Part shown: piece by piece, positions 1 through 6,659 of the stretch
Layout: the number at the start of each line of letters is the position of its first letter
Position numbering within the stretch: position 1 is the stretch's first letter
Assembly (NCBI RefSeq): GCF_018343795.1
Contig: NZ_CP074346.1
Coordinates: 1,054,001 to 1,118,000, forward strand
Source: Phocoenobacter atlanticus subsp. cyclopteri
Lineage (GTDB): Bacteria; Pseudomonadota; Gammaproteobacteria; Enterobacterales; Pasteurellaceae
Direction of reading: 5' to 3'
DNA length: 64,000 bases
Notes under the pieces: generated by a model
Database searches by the model: none
Told to the model about the DNA's origin: nothing
What the model saw: the letters and a program-made list of their open reading frames with translations, nothing else
Translations under genes and position numbers: made by a program

Positions 1-1144
1 GCTCCAAAATAAACAGAACAATTTGCTCTTGTTGTTTAAAAGGGATATTACGAAGTTCAACGACAAATTGAACATCTAAATCTAAATTAGGCTGTTCAGC
101 TCCCACAGGAATAACAGTTAAATCGCCATTACGAGCAAAGTCTTCCCCTGCATAGTGTTTTAAGTCAGGGTTAAGTTTAGAAATCACAGGTCTTAAGGTT
201 TCATTACACCAATCATCAATTTCAGCTCGGCGAACTTTTTCATCAAGCAAATTAAACTCATCACTTTTTTCAAGGGCAATCACAGGCGTTTCTTTACTCA
301 TGTTTTTTTCAATCATTGGACGAGTAAGCCACTGACCTGAGCCATTTTGTGGAATACAGTAATATTCTTCTAATGCACCTGCTTCTGTTGCAGAGTTTTT
401 AATAAGATCTTGTTTCCATTTGTTTTCTTTTTCTTGTGTCCACTTTTGTTTTGTTACTTGGCAAATTCGTTTATATAAACCTTCAGAACAAGCATCATCT
501 AAATCAATAGTATGAATTGAATAATCTTTTTTACCTGCACGACTATCGATGATTAACTCATTAAATAAATTATCAAATCCATTATGTGTTGAGATTAACC
601 GAATTTTACCGCCCCACATTGTAAGAGCCATTGCACCATTAACTGTTTCTTTTAATTTCTCATTAAATGCAGATTCGTCAATAACAACGAACCCTTTCAT
701 GCCACGCAAATTTGTAGGATTTGATGAAAGAGCCTTTACTTTAAAACCAGATGCAAAATAAATAACAAATGCTAGGATATCTTTGTCTTCGTCTTTAAAA
801 ACCTCTTCTTGCGTTTCGCTTGCCGCATAATTAAATGCTTTCCCCCACATTGCGACGGCATCAATATATTCACGAGCCATATCTTTGTTTGTTCCAATAT
901 AGAAACAATCACTGCCACCATCTGACTTTCTTGTACTTGCAGTTAAAGCATTAATTGCTGCCTCAGCCCAAGTCAATCCTGTACGACGTGATTTTTCTGC
1001 AATCTTTAATTGGCTATTATCAGCTATCCAGCGTTTTTGATAACCAAGTAATAATTCATCTGGTTCAAACTCTCCAAGATTGTCAAGAAACTCCTGACAT
1101 TCTGGGTGTAATACATTCAGTGGACGTTCATTTATTAAAGCCAT
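1..1144 (-). CDS. Mu gp28-like terminase large subunit (3' end outside window)
   Basis: This is the packaging motor ATPase/nuclease of a Mu-like phage. I translated 381 codons from the ATG at 1144 without a stop; the C-terminus is cut off by the window edge. A Walker A-like KSRRTG lies at residues 51-56 and a Walker B with VVIDES at 153-158 (D156, E157). AGEDFARNGD at 332-341 fits the first acidic residue of the RuvC-like nuclease domain. The start overlaps the stop of the gp27-like gene by one base (TAATG), showing translational coupling with the small terminase gene just upstream. In Mu, gp28 follows gp27 in the same order. Confidence 0.9.
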   Translation of the reverse strand, partial: MALINERPLNVLHPECQEFLDNLGEFEPDELLLGYQKRWIADNSQLKIAEKSRRTGLTWAEAAINALTASTRKSDGGSDCFYIGTNKDMAREYIDAVAMWGKAFNYAASETQEEVFKDEDKDILAFVIYFASGFKVKALSSNPTNLRGMKGFVVIDESAFNEKLKETVNGAMALTMWGGKIRLISTHNGFDNLFNELIIDSRAGKKDYSIHTIDLDDACSEGLYKRICQVTKQKWTQEKENKWKQDLIKNSATEAGALEEYYCIPQNGSGQWLTRPMIEKNMSKETPVIALEKSDEFNLLDEKVRRAEIDDWCNETLRPVISKLNPDLKHYAGEDFARNGDLTVIPVGAEQPNLDLDVQFVVELRNIPFKQQEQIVLFILE

Positions 1145-1710
1145 TATGCAATTCCTAAAATCTGCTCTTTAATTAGTTTCACCGTATCGCCAGAAAGCCC
1201 TGCCTGAACCACGACTTTTTCAGCCGTTTCAGCGGCAAGTTGTGCCATTTCTTTTCTGATTTTTCTCTCTCGTTCATCAGAAATACTTTGTGCTTGTTCG
1301 ATACGATTAGTGATTAAGGCAAGCTGATTGATAAATTTTGGATCGTTAATCGTTTCATCATCAGCGTTTAATGTTAGTTCAAACGCCATTGTTTTAACGG
1401 TTTCCATTAACAATTTTCCGATGTCTGACTGCGGGGTCTCACCGAATTGTTTCGTCCACACTTGTGCAATTTCACGAGATTGTCGGATTTTACTTGCCAT
1501 TTTTTCCATTCGGCTGGCATAACGATTTAACCCACTGCGACTTAAAAACAAACTTTCATCAAGCCCACAATCACGGATTAAATCATTAATTTCTTCCAAA
1601 ATTTCAGCTTGTGAAAATTGCTTGTCTCTTAGCATTGTTGCTAATTGTGTTTTAATATTCGGAGGCAATAAATCCACTTTTGAGGCTCGTCCTCGCGTTG
1701 GTTTTTCCAT
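1144..1710 (-). CDS. Mu gp27-like protein (DUF3486), probable terminase small subunit
   Basis: The 188-residue protein matches the Mu gp27/DUF3486 family, taken to be the DNA-recognition subunit of the packaging terminase. It starts with a basic MEKPTRGRASK segment and continues as a mostly helical, charged protein with LPPNIKTQLATMLRDK near residues 14-30, typical of the family N-terminus. Its stop overlaps the ATG of the large terminase gene, and it begins 14 bases after the gp26-like gene ends. The position between gp26-like and gp28-like genes supports the assignment. The terminase role is known for the family rather than shown by a motif here. Confidence 0.85.
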   Translation of the reverse strand: MEKPTRGRASKVDLLPPNIKTQLATMLRDKQFSQAEILEEINDLIRDCGLDESLFLSRSGLNRYASRMEKMASKIRQSREIAQVWTKQFGETPQSDIGKLLMETVKTMAFELTLNADDETINDPKFINQLALITNRIEQAQSISDERERKIRKEMAQLAAETAEKVVVQAGLSGDTVKLIKEQILGIA

Positions 1711-1724
1711 AAGTCTTCCTACTC

Positions 1725-2027
1725 CTAATAACGTGGACTTGGCTTTTTAACCCCAGCCACCACACTATGCCCTTCGGCAACATCAACGCCACGAGTAGTA
1801 ATGCTTGCTACAAAGAAATCTGTACCTGCACCTGTTTGAATACGATTGATCTTAACCAAGCCCTGTTCTTCTAAAAACATCAAATGAGTACGTACCAAAT
1901 CACGGCTAATACGATGTCCATAAACGGCTAAACAATCTTTTAAAATACTCTCATTAGCATCATAATCACACTCAATTAAAGAGCGTAAAATTACTAAACG
2001 TTGATCTTGATGAATTATATTTTTCAT
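1725..2027 (-). CDS. Mu gp26-like winged-helix phage protein (VpaChn25_0724-like)
   Basis: A 100-residue protein with a winged-helix look: helices around residues 8-50 followed by LMFLEEQGLVKI and a beta-wing with TDFFVASITTRGVDVAEG. I recognise it as the small ArsR-like protein found at the gp26 position of Mu-like phages. Its function is unknown; DNA binding during packaging or morphogenesis is an inference from the fold. The start overlaps the end of the preceding gp25-like reading frame by four bases (ATGA type), and the gp27-like gene follows closely. Confidence 0.75.
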   Translation of the reverse strand: MKNIIHQDQRLVILRSLIECDYDANESILKDCLAVYGHRISRDLVRTHLMFLEEQGLVKINRIQTGAGTDFFVASITTRGVDVAEGHSVVAGVKKPSPRY

Positions 2028-2345
2028 TCTTTGCCTACCTCTTTTTCTACTAATAAACCTACTAAACGACTTAGCCCTTTTACTTCAGCTTTAACTTCTG
2101 TATGAAATGCTTTGGTTTCGCCGTTCATTTCTGTTACAGCGAGCTTTAAATCATTAAAATCTTTTGAAGACGGTAAGTGTTGCAAGCTATCTTCTATTTT
2201 TGTTACTCGATGATGCAAATCACTAATGTCGCCTTTTTTTTGCATAACGACTATCAAGTTTCAGCCAAATAAAAGTGCCTAAAACTCCAAAGACACTTAA
2301 TGAAAAAAACCAGTATTCTTTTATCCAATGAATAAACTCAATCAT
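2024..2345 (-). pseudogene. Mu gp25-like DUF2730 membrane/coiled-coil protein, frameshifted in an A8 tract
   Basis: DUF2730 proteins have an N-terminal membrane segment and a C-terminal coiled coil. Both parts are present but in different frames. The ATG at 2345 (TAATG overlap with the Rz1 stop) opens a frame starting MIEFIHWIKEYW and containing a hydrophobic segment, then stops after about 41 residues. The coiled-coil half (KKGDISDLHHRVTKIEDSL onward) continues in another frame to 2024. The frames meet at a run of eight T on the plus strand (2234-2241). Seven bases in the run would give one open protein of about 106 residues. It could be a real mutation, a slippage site or a sequencing error. 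Confidence 0.75.
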
Positions 2346-2563
2346 TATTGCTCCTTTCCATTACAGATTTTTTGATACACTTTGTTATGTATCAATACCT
2401 GTCTTTTGGTTTCAGTTGTATCCTGTCTGCTTGGGTAAATCAGCCCAAAAGCATTACAACTATTTGTTGTTACGCAAATATCCGCCTTGTTCGAGCAACT
2501 GATCAACATCATTATCAGACTGCAAGCGGTTATTTTCTTCAATATTTTTACGAATTTGGGCAT
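2345..2563 (-). CDS. Rz1-like outer-membrane spanin lipoprotein
   Basis: A 72-residue lipoprotein with a basic start, a hydrophobic stretch and the lipobox LISC (cysteine 23), starting inside the Rz-like gene in a different frame. This nested arrangement is typical for Rz/Rz1 spanin pairs, which fuse inner and outer membranes at the last step of phage lysis. The mature part is short and rich in charged residues, but is not proline-rich as in lambda Rz1. The stop overlaps the start of the gp25-like gene. The call rests on the lipobox plus nesting, not on sequence similarity. Confidence 0.7.
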   Translation of the reverse strand: MPKFVKILKKITACSLIMMLISCSNKADICVTTNSCNAFGLIYPSRQDTTETKRQVLIHNKVYQKICNGKEQ

Positions 2564-2717
2564 TGTTAATTTCCTGTTTTAACTGTTCATTTTTGCGGTT
2601 GCTATTGTCTAATTGTTTAATGGTTTCTTCTAAACGGCTTTCTAACCATTTAATATAAAGAAAGCAAAAAAGAGCAACCACTCCAATTAAAAACCCGATC
2701 ATCAAATATATAATCAT
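2460..2717 (-). CDS. Rz-like inner-membrane spanin (DUF2681-like)
   Basis: An 85-residue protein with one N-terminal transmembrane segment (about residues 2-22) followed by a long charged coiled coil (ESRLEETIKQLDNSN onward). This is the shape of the inner-membrane Rz spanin, and I recognise the sequence as the DUF2681 type of Haemophilus Mu-like prophages. Its start overlaps the stop of the upstream holin-like gene by four bases, and the Rz1-like lipoprotein gene begins inside it. It should act with that lipoprotein to disrupt the outer membrane during lysis. Confidence 0.75.
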   Translation of the reverse strand: MIIYLMIGFLIGVVALFCFLYIKWLESRLEETIKQLDNSNRKNEQLKQEINNAQIRKNIEENNRLQSDNDVDQLLEQGGYLRNNK

Positions 2718-2929
2718 TCTTTCCCTCTTTTCATTGCATTTGCAAAGCCTTTAGTAGCGGCTCCACCGCCGCAAAATATTGCAAATGTCATAAATAACTC
2801 AGGTACATAGGAGCGGTCTAAATACACGCTATAACAAAGAATGCCAGCCATCAGCAATGCACCGCCAAACTGAATAAAAGCAGTTGTAGAAAGCCGTCCA
2901 TCCGAGTTAGTAATAAGCTCTTTCATCAT
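2714..2929 (-). CDS. Small phage membrane protein (DUF2644-like), possible holin
   Basis: A 71-residue protein with two hydrophobic segments (about residues 17-33 and 43-60) separated by a short charged loop (DRSYVPE) and a basic tail (AMKRGKE). I recognise it as the DUF2644 type seen in Haemophilus Mu-like phages. Its place between the endolysin and Rz/Rz1 genes and its two membrane segments make a holin or pinholin role plausible, but no motif proves it. Confidence 0.65.
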   Translation of the reverse strand: MMKELITNSDGRLSTTAFIQFGGALLMAGILCYSVYLDRSYVPELFMTFAIFCGGGAATKGFANAMKRGKE

Positions 2930-2936
2930 CAGCCCC

Positions 2937-3098
2937 TTACATTGTTAAGATTTTCTGTAACAGTATTTCGGCAGCAGTGTAACCACCATTGATTTTTCTG
3001 CTTTTAAGAGCGTTTTTACTTACATTCTTTTTACTTGTATTTTTTGTTTTAAAAATTTTATGAGAAAAACGGTTATATAATTTATATAAGAAATTCAT
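2937..3098 (-). CDS. Small basic protein of unknown function in the lysis cassette
   Basis: About 53 residues from the internal ATG at 3098 (MNFLYKLYNRFSHKIF), chosen because it avoids overlap with the amidase gene that ends at 3103; a longer frame could start at 3128. The protein is very lysine-rich with an aromatic N-terminal helix and ends in TAAEILLQKIL. It sits between the endolysin and holin-like genes and reads in the same direction. I do not recognise the family. A membrane-active lysis helper is possible but unsupported. Confidence 0.5.
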   Translation of the reverse strand: MNFLYKLYNRFSHKIFKTKNTSKKNVSKNALKSRKINGGYTAAEILLQKILTM

Positions 3099-3102
3099 AG
3101 CA

Positions 3103-3648
3103 TTACTCCTTAAATAAATGTGGTTCATTAATCACTTGTTCGCTGTCTAGCCACTCCCACACATCAAAACACGGGCAGTCTTTCATAAATTCATTTGGGG
3201 TGATTTTCCCGTCGTGATTTAAGTCTGGCGACAAGTCACGATGTCCAAGAATGTTAGCTTTTGGATGTTGCACTTGTAGATGTTGCAATAACTCGCTTAA
3301 TGCGTACCATTGGGCTTTTGTGTATCGCCCATAGTTTTTACCATTGACTGTAATGCCACCTACAAGACAAATACCGATAGAATTACTATTGTGGTGTTTA
3401 GCGTGAGCACCTATTTCCCCCACTTGTCGCCCAGTTTCTAACGTGCCATCAACATCAATAACAAAGTGATAGCCAATCGCTTTTAGGTGTGGATTAAAGT
3501 GCTTGATAGCTGGATATTGACGACGAAACCCTCGCTTTCTGTGCATATCATCAATGCGTTGGGCTGCGGTTTTGCCTCGTTTAGCAAGCGGTTCGCCGTT
3601 TTGAGTAGCGGAGCAGTGAATAATAATTTTTGTGATAGGTAAAGACAT
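3103..3648 (-). CDS. N-acetylmuramoyl-L-alanine amidase (phage endolysin)
   Basis: The 181-residue protein belongs to the Amidase_2/PGRP family, which cuts the bond between N-acetylmuramic acid and L-alanine in peptidoglycan. The likely zinc ligands are H11 (IIHCSAT), H136 (LGHRDLSPD) and C158 (KDCPCFD). There is no signal peptide, so release should need the neighbouring holin-like protein. The fragment DLNHDGKITPNEF resembles an EF-hand-like loop, as in some endolysins of this group. The ATG lies directly after a hairpin whose 3' arm contains the only purine-rich ribosome site. Confidence 0.92.
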   Translation of the reverse strand: MSLPITKIIIHCSATQNGEPLAKRGKTAAQRIDDMHRKRGFRRQYPAIKHFNPHLKAIGYHFVIDVDGTLETGRQVGEIGAHAKHHNSNSIGICLVGGITVNGKNYGRYTKAQWYALSELLQHLQVQHPKANILGHRDLSPDLNHDGKITPNEFMKDCPCFDVWEWLDSEQVINEPHLFKE

Positions 3649-3652
3649 AAAA

Positions 3653-3685
3653 AAACTCTCTTTAAATGGTATTTAAAGAGAGTTT
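3653..3685 (-). terminator. Perfect 15-bp hairpin ahead of the endolysin gene; terminator and possible RBS lock
   Basis: The arms 3653-3667 and 3671-3685 are perfectly complementary with a 3-base loop. In the transcribed (minus) direction the hairpin is followed by a run of T that runs into the endolysin ATG at 3648, like an intrinsic terminator closing the mor transcript. The GAGAG in its second arm is the only good Shine-Dalgarno candidate for the endolysin. Confidence 0.7.
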
Positions 3686-3719
3686 AAATATTATTGTATT
3701 TGAGTGATATTAAGGTGGT

Positions 3720-4088
3720 TTATTGATTTCCATTATTAAACAAATCAGGCTGTGCTTTATCTTGCATCTGCTTACGAATACGTTTAATTATATGATATAC
3801 CCATTGCTTACTTATACCAAATTCACGTGCCAATTCTGCGTGATTAAATCCGTTAAATTTTTCCCAAATTTCTAAATCTCGTTGAGAGAGATTAAACACA
3901 AGATTAATCGGAATATAAAGCATTGAACCGCCCCATTCTTTCGCCATTGCTTGTGCGATATCAATACCTAATTGTTCAGCATTCTCTTTTGAAAGATCAA
4001 GGCTTTGAACTGCAACAGTTTCAACAACTTGAGCCAACCCAATTAATACATCAGGTGTTTTTTTAGTAAATACATCTTTTTCTATCAT
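3720..4088 (-). CDS. mor: Mor family transcription activator (Mu middle/late activator)
   Basis: A 122-residue Mor/C-family protein. The N-terminal part (to about residue 65) fits the dimerization domain. The C-terminal helix-turn-helix is ELAREFGISKQWVYHIIKRI at about residues 86-105. In Mu, Mor activates the middle promoter that makes C, the late activator; only one gene of this type is visible here, so it may perform both steps. Its start overlaps the upstream gene (TAATG type), and a strong hairpin follows about 35 bases after the stop. Confidence 0.9.
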   Translation of the reverse strand: MIEKDVFTKKTPDVLIGLAQVVETVAVQSLDLSKENAEQLGIDIAQAMAKEWGGSMLYIPINLVFNLSQRDLEIWEKFNGFNHAELAREFGISKQWVYHIIKRIRKQMQDKAQPDLFNNGNQ

Positions 4089-4606
4089 TATTTACTCCTA
4101 TAATCTAGCCAAATCTGATACTCAGGTGTATTTTTCACTTGCTCAATCTGCCCCAAATCTGCATAACGCTGAATATATTCAATCGCTGAGCGTGTTTTAT
4201 CTTCTTTCAGACGATCTTGTATTGTCTGATTGTTATTAGAACTCGGTGCAAACATTACTCTTTGCGACTCATATACAGATTTTAAATAATTGTGATTAGT
4301 TAACGGCTCTAAATTACGATTATCACGTCTTTTTTTGCGTATGCTTTCTACCGTTTCGCTTAACACGTGAGCGAGTAGTAGCGAGCAAGGATAGAGTTCT
4401 AACACTTCATTTAATAATTTCAACGCACGAGCATTATTTAAGTTGCTTTTTAAGGGTTTGAATAGTCCTAAATAATTTACTATCGGCTTTGCACAGCCGT
4501 GTGTTAGTTGACTGATTTTTCCTAGTAATTCACGTCCTGCTTCATCTTCGATGAGAGCTTCTAAGTGTATGTCGCAATGACAAACAGGGCATTTTGCTAA
4601 TTTCAT
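4088..4606 (-). CDS. Uncharacterised phage protein with a CxxC zinc-ribbon-like start
   Basis: A 172-residue protein between the GemA-like gene and mor, overlapping both by one base. It begins MKLAKCPVCHCDIHLEAL, which gives CPVCHC and may be part of a zinc site; H37 and C39 of LTHGCAKP could complete it. The middle is helical and rich in leucine (EVLELYPCSLLLAHVL), and the C-terminal half is charged. I know it only as a conserved early protein of Haemophilus-type Mu-like phages. No function can be assigned. Confidence 0.75.
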   Translation of the reverse strand: MKLAKCPVCHCDIHLEALIEDEAGRELLGKISQLTHGCAKPIVNYLGLFKPLKSNLNNARALKLLNEVLELYPCSLLLAHVLSETVESIRKKRRDNRNLEPLTNHNYLKSVYESQRVMFAPSSNNNQTIQDRLKEDKTRSAIEYIQRYADLGQIEQVKNTPEYQIWLDYRSK

Positions 4607-5079
4607 TATTTAGCCTCCTGCATTCTTTGTTGCCATTTTTTCAAACATTCTAATACTATCGTGGCTTCGTGGTCTCTTAATCCGTTAATATTTAACATTA
4701 GTGTGCCATTCGGTCGAGGATTGATAATTTTTCTTGCCCAAGTATCTAATGCTTTTTTACTCCCATCTTTAATAAAACCTGCACGAGCCATTTGTTGCCA
4801 AATCACGTAAATCTTGGGTGTAATTGCACTTTTATAACGATATGAAGCGGTCTTTTTCTTATTAAAATTTGCAAATTCATTCAGTTTTGCTCCTTTTGTC
4901 TTCAACTCACTGATAACTTTATGCAAATCAACAATGCTACATTTTGTTGCACTGTTTTTATTTGTTAAACGCATCAACATTGCACGATAGCTATCATCAG
5001 CCATATTTAATTGTTTTTGACCGATTTTAACTAACATAATTAAACGCTTTTTTTCGTTCTTTAGTTGTTCTGATGTCAT
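4606..5079 (-). CDS. gemA: GemA/gp16-like regulatory protein (DUF1018)
   Basis: The 157-residue protein fits the Mu GemA/gp16 (DUF1018) family. The family signature is visible as LIMLVKIGQKQLNMADDSYR (residues 13-32), with a helical region and a C-terminal basic domain with WQQMARAGFI. In Mu, GemA influences host gene expression and DNA supercoiling; the mechanism is poorly known. The ATG at 5079 has a good GGAG ribosome site. The upstream leader folds into two hairpins. It overlaps the next gene by one base. Confidence 0.85.
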   Translation of the reverse strand: MTSEQLKNEKKRLIMLVKIGQKQLNMADDSYRAMLMRLTNKNSATKCSIVDLHKVISELKTKGAKLNEFANFNKKKTASYRYKSAITPKIYVIWQQMARAGFIKDGSKKALDTWARKIINPRPNGTLMLNINGLRDHEATIVLECLKKWQQRMQEAK

Positions 5080-5097
5080 TCTTTATCTCCGATGAAT

Positions 5098-5169
5098 GAA
5101 TAAATATAAAAGCTATCCCTTATATTTATTCACTCCACCGCCGCAGTTATGCTAGATAAATGGCGGTGG
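5098..5169 (-). other. Pair of hairpins in the leader of the gemA-like gene
   Basis: The first hairpin has perfect 12-bp arms at 5098-5109 and 5120-5131 with a 10-base loop and is AT-rich. The second has 8-bp GC-rich arms CCACCGCC (5135-5142) and GGCGGTGG (5162-5169) with a 19-base loop. They fill the gap between the YopX-like gene and gemA. Neither is followed by a clear T tract in the transcribed direction, so a structured leader or processing site is as likely as a terminator. Confidence 0.55.
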
Positions 5170-5193
5170 GTGAAAAGTTTATAAATTACATAA

Positions 5194-5562
5194 TTACCCC
5201 CTTAGATTTAATAATTCAGAATTTTCATAAATATTTCCGACAACCAAAGGATAACGAAAAGAGCATAATGACATACGTCCAGCTTTAAACATTTCTGATT
5301 CGTACTTAACTGTTACAGGGGGCGTTAGATCAATACTGAAATTGTCGTGACATATTAGATCTCCTTTGTCATAATTATTACTATCATTAATTATTATGTC
5401 TCCTTCATAAATTTCTTTATTGTTTATGTCTTTAAGCCCTGTGTATTGCATTATTACAACTGGACAACCTTGGTCTTGCCATAAAAATAACTGTCCTGCT
5501 TTATAATTCATATGCATTTCTTCATTTTCTGTGTTCCAAGCTCTAAATTTAAACTCTCTCAT
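5194..5562 (-). CDS. YopX family phage protein
   Basis: From the ATG at 5562 the protein is about 122 residues and starts MREFKFRAWN, the usual opening of YopX proteins. It has the family core MQYTGLKDINNKEIYEGDII followed by a beta-rich C-terminal part. The longer frame to 5604 is unlikely because it overlaps the upstream gene. YopX proteins are common in phages of Firmicutes and Pasteurellaceae; their role is unknown. It probably entered the early region as a cargo gene. Confidence 0.85.
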   Translation of the reverse strand: MREFKFRAWNTENEEMHMNYKAGQLFLWQDQGCPVVIMQYTGLKDINNKEIYEGDIIINDSNNYDKGDLICHDNFSIDLTPPVTVKYESEMFKAGRMSLCSFRYPLVVGNIYENSELLNLRG

Positions 5563-5575
5563 TTTCTTTACTCCC

Positions 5576-6124
5576 TTATTTCCCTTGAATAGCCAAAAAT
5601 TCACTTTCTTTAATTTCTGTTAAAAAATCAGGAATGCTAGAGGGTTGTTTACCATCTACAAATGGTATTTCAAGCAACAGTGTTTTATTTACCACACCAA
5701 TTGATGAAAAATAAGCAGTTGCTCTTCCAAGTGTCGAGCTAGGCAATTTCAATTCACGTAACATAAAATCACGGAAGCAAGAATGTTTTTTTAGTATTTT
5801 ACGAATTTCATCAATTTTTGATGCTAATTCTTTTCCTTTCTTATACCTTTTGTCAGGACTAACAATAAACTCCTTTTTATTATCATTAAGAGGTTTGATT
5901 TTATATGAAGCATCGTGCTTTATTGTCTCGAAAAGTGGATTGTTTTTATCGCAAACAATTCCACAAATGTAGTCTTCTCCACCTGCCCAACCGTCATAAA
6001 AAGGTATGGTGTCAACTACTTTTTGAAGACTCTCATTACGACTCTTTCTTGTTTCTAACCAATTATCATTAAGTTTCTTTAGAGGTTCTTTCTCTAAATC
6101 GCCTTTAAAATATTTATATTCCAT
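5576..6124 (-). CDS. Uncharacterised phage protein (DUF5420-like)
   Basis: A protein of about 182 residues from the ATG at 6124 (MEYKYFKGDLEK); a longer frame starts at 6154 but overlaps the upstream gene more. It has an N-terminal segment with PFYDGWAGGEDYICGIVCDK and a central charged region with a helix (ELASKIDEIRKILKKHSCF). It resembles the DUF5420 proteins of Haemophilus Mu-like prophages, though I am not certain of the family number. No catalytic motif is visible and the function is unknown. Confidence 0.6.
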   Translation of the reverse strand: MEYKYFKGDLEKEPLKKLNDNWLETRKSRNESLQKVVDTIPFYDGWAGGEDYICGIVCDKNNPLFETIKHDASYKIKPLNDNKKEFIVSPDKRYKKGKELASKIDEIRKILKKHSCFRDFMLRELKLPSSTLGRATAYFSSIGVVNKTLLLEIPFVDGKQPSSIPDFLTEIKESEFLAIQGK

Positions 6125-6320
6125 CTTCTTTCTCCTGATTTTTAATAAACTCACTTAATAACGGTTTTAGCAAAACCACTTCTTTTGCCCCTTCTCGCCA
6201 TAATTTTTCCGCTTTATCTACATCATCTTTTTGCAGTGCAAATAAAGCGTGTTGCAATGTGTCAATAGCGATAAACATTTCATCAAAAACATCTGCTTTT
6301 TCATTTAATTCCACAATCAA
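6114..6320 (-). CDS. Small early phage protein of unknown function, TTG start
   Basis: A 68-residue acidic helical protein (MIVELNEKADVFDEMF onward) with no recognised motif. The start is a TTG at 6320 overlapping the TGA stop of the upstream 58-residue gene by two bases, which suggests translational coupling. It overlaps the start of the next gene by 11 bases. It belongs to the string of small accessory genes between transposition genes and gemA. Confidence 0.6.
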   Translation of the reverse strand: MIVELNEKADVFDEMFIAIDTLQHALFALQKDDVDKAEKLWREGAKEVVLLKPLLSEFIKNQEKEDGI

Positions 6321-6493
6321 AGCCCCTGTTTCTCACGTTGATAAATTCGCTCGCCCCACGCTTCTAGATAACGTTCATTTTTTTGATTTTCGATATCTCT
6401 AGCTTGTTTAGCAACATAAATATATGTTGTCTTTCTTTCAGCTTCTAATTGCTTTTTTATTGTTGCATTTGCTGACTGTACTATACTGCTCAT
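6317..6493 (-). CDS. Small charged phage protein, 58 residues
   Basis: This short gene runs from the ATG at 6493 to the TGA at 6317. The protein starts MSSIVQSANATIKKQLEAER and is a single amphipathic, strongly charged helix ending in WGERIYQREKQGL. An AGGAG-type ribosome site precedes the start. The stop overlaps the TTG start of the next gene. I do not recognise it. Support is its coding look, ribosome site and coupling to the next gene. Confidence 0.6.
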   Translation of the reverse strand: MSSIVQSANATIKKQLEAERKTTYIYVAKQARDIENQKNERYLEAWGERIYQREKQGL

Positions 6494-6569
6494 TGTTTTA
6501 CTCCTTTGTTAATTTAAAACACTTTATAAATGCCCCTTAAACACAATTTAAAGAGCATTGAAAAGGGTT

Positions 6570-6659
6570 TTATTTCCAGTCGTCCCAAACGTCATAAATT
6601 ATATAAATAAGGAATAATATGCAAAAAACATCAGCAACATCAATACCAACAAAACCCAT
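6570..6659 (-). CDS. Putative 29-residue single-pass membrane peptide
   Basis: The ATG at 6659 follows the TAG stop of the DUF3164 gene with no gap, and the frame ends at TAA at 6570. The peptide has the hydrophobic core VFCILFLIYIIY followed by an acidic and aromatic tail (DVWDDWK). Tight coupling, a clear membrane segment and a plain stop support it, but it is too short for certainty. It could be a phage membrane toxin or exclusion peptide (compare the small Mu kil region), which is speculation. Confidence 0.4.
   Translation of the reverse strand: MGFVGIDVADVFCILFLIYIIYDVWDDWK

Noticed and set aside
2024-2257. Separate intact 77-residue gene
   Set aside because: It is the coiled-coil half of the gp25-like protein; its apparent start has no ribosome site and the missing membrane half lies in the other frame directly upstream.
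2348-2569. Plus-strand 73-codon frame over the spanin genes
   Set aside because: It is antisense to the nested Rz/Rz1 pair, which has a membrane segment, coiled coil and lipobox; the antisense frame has no ribosome site or motif.
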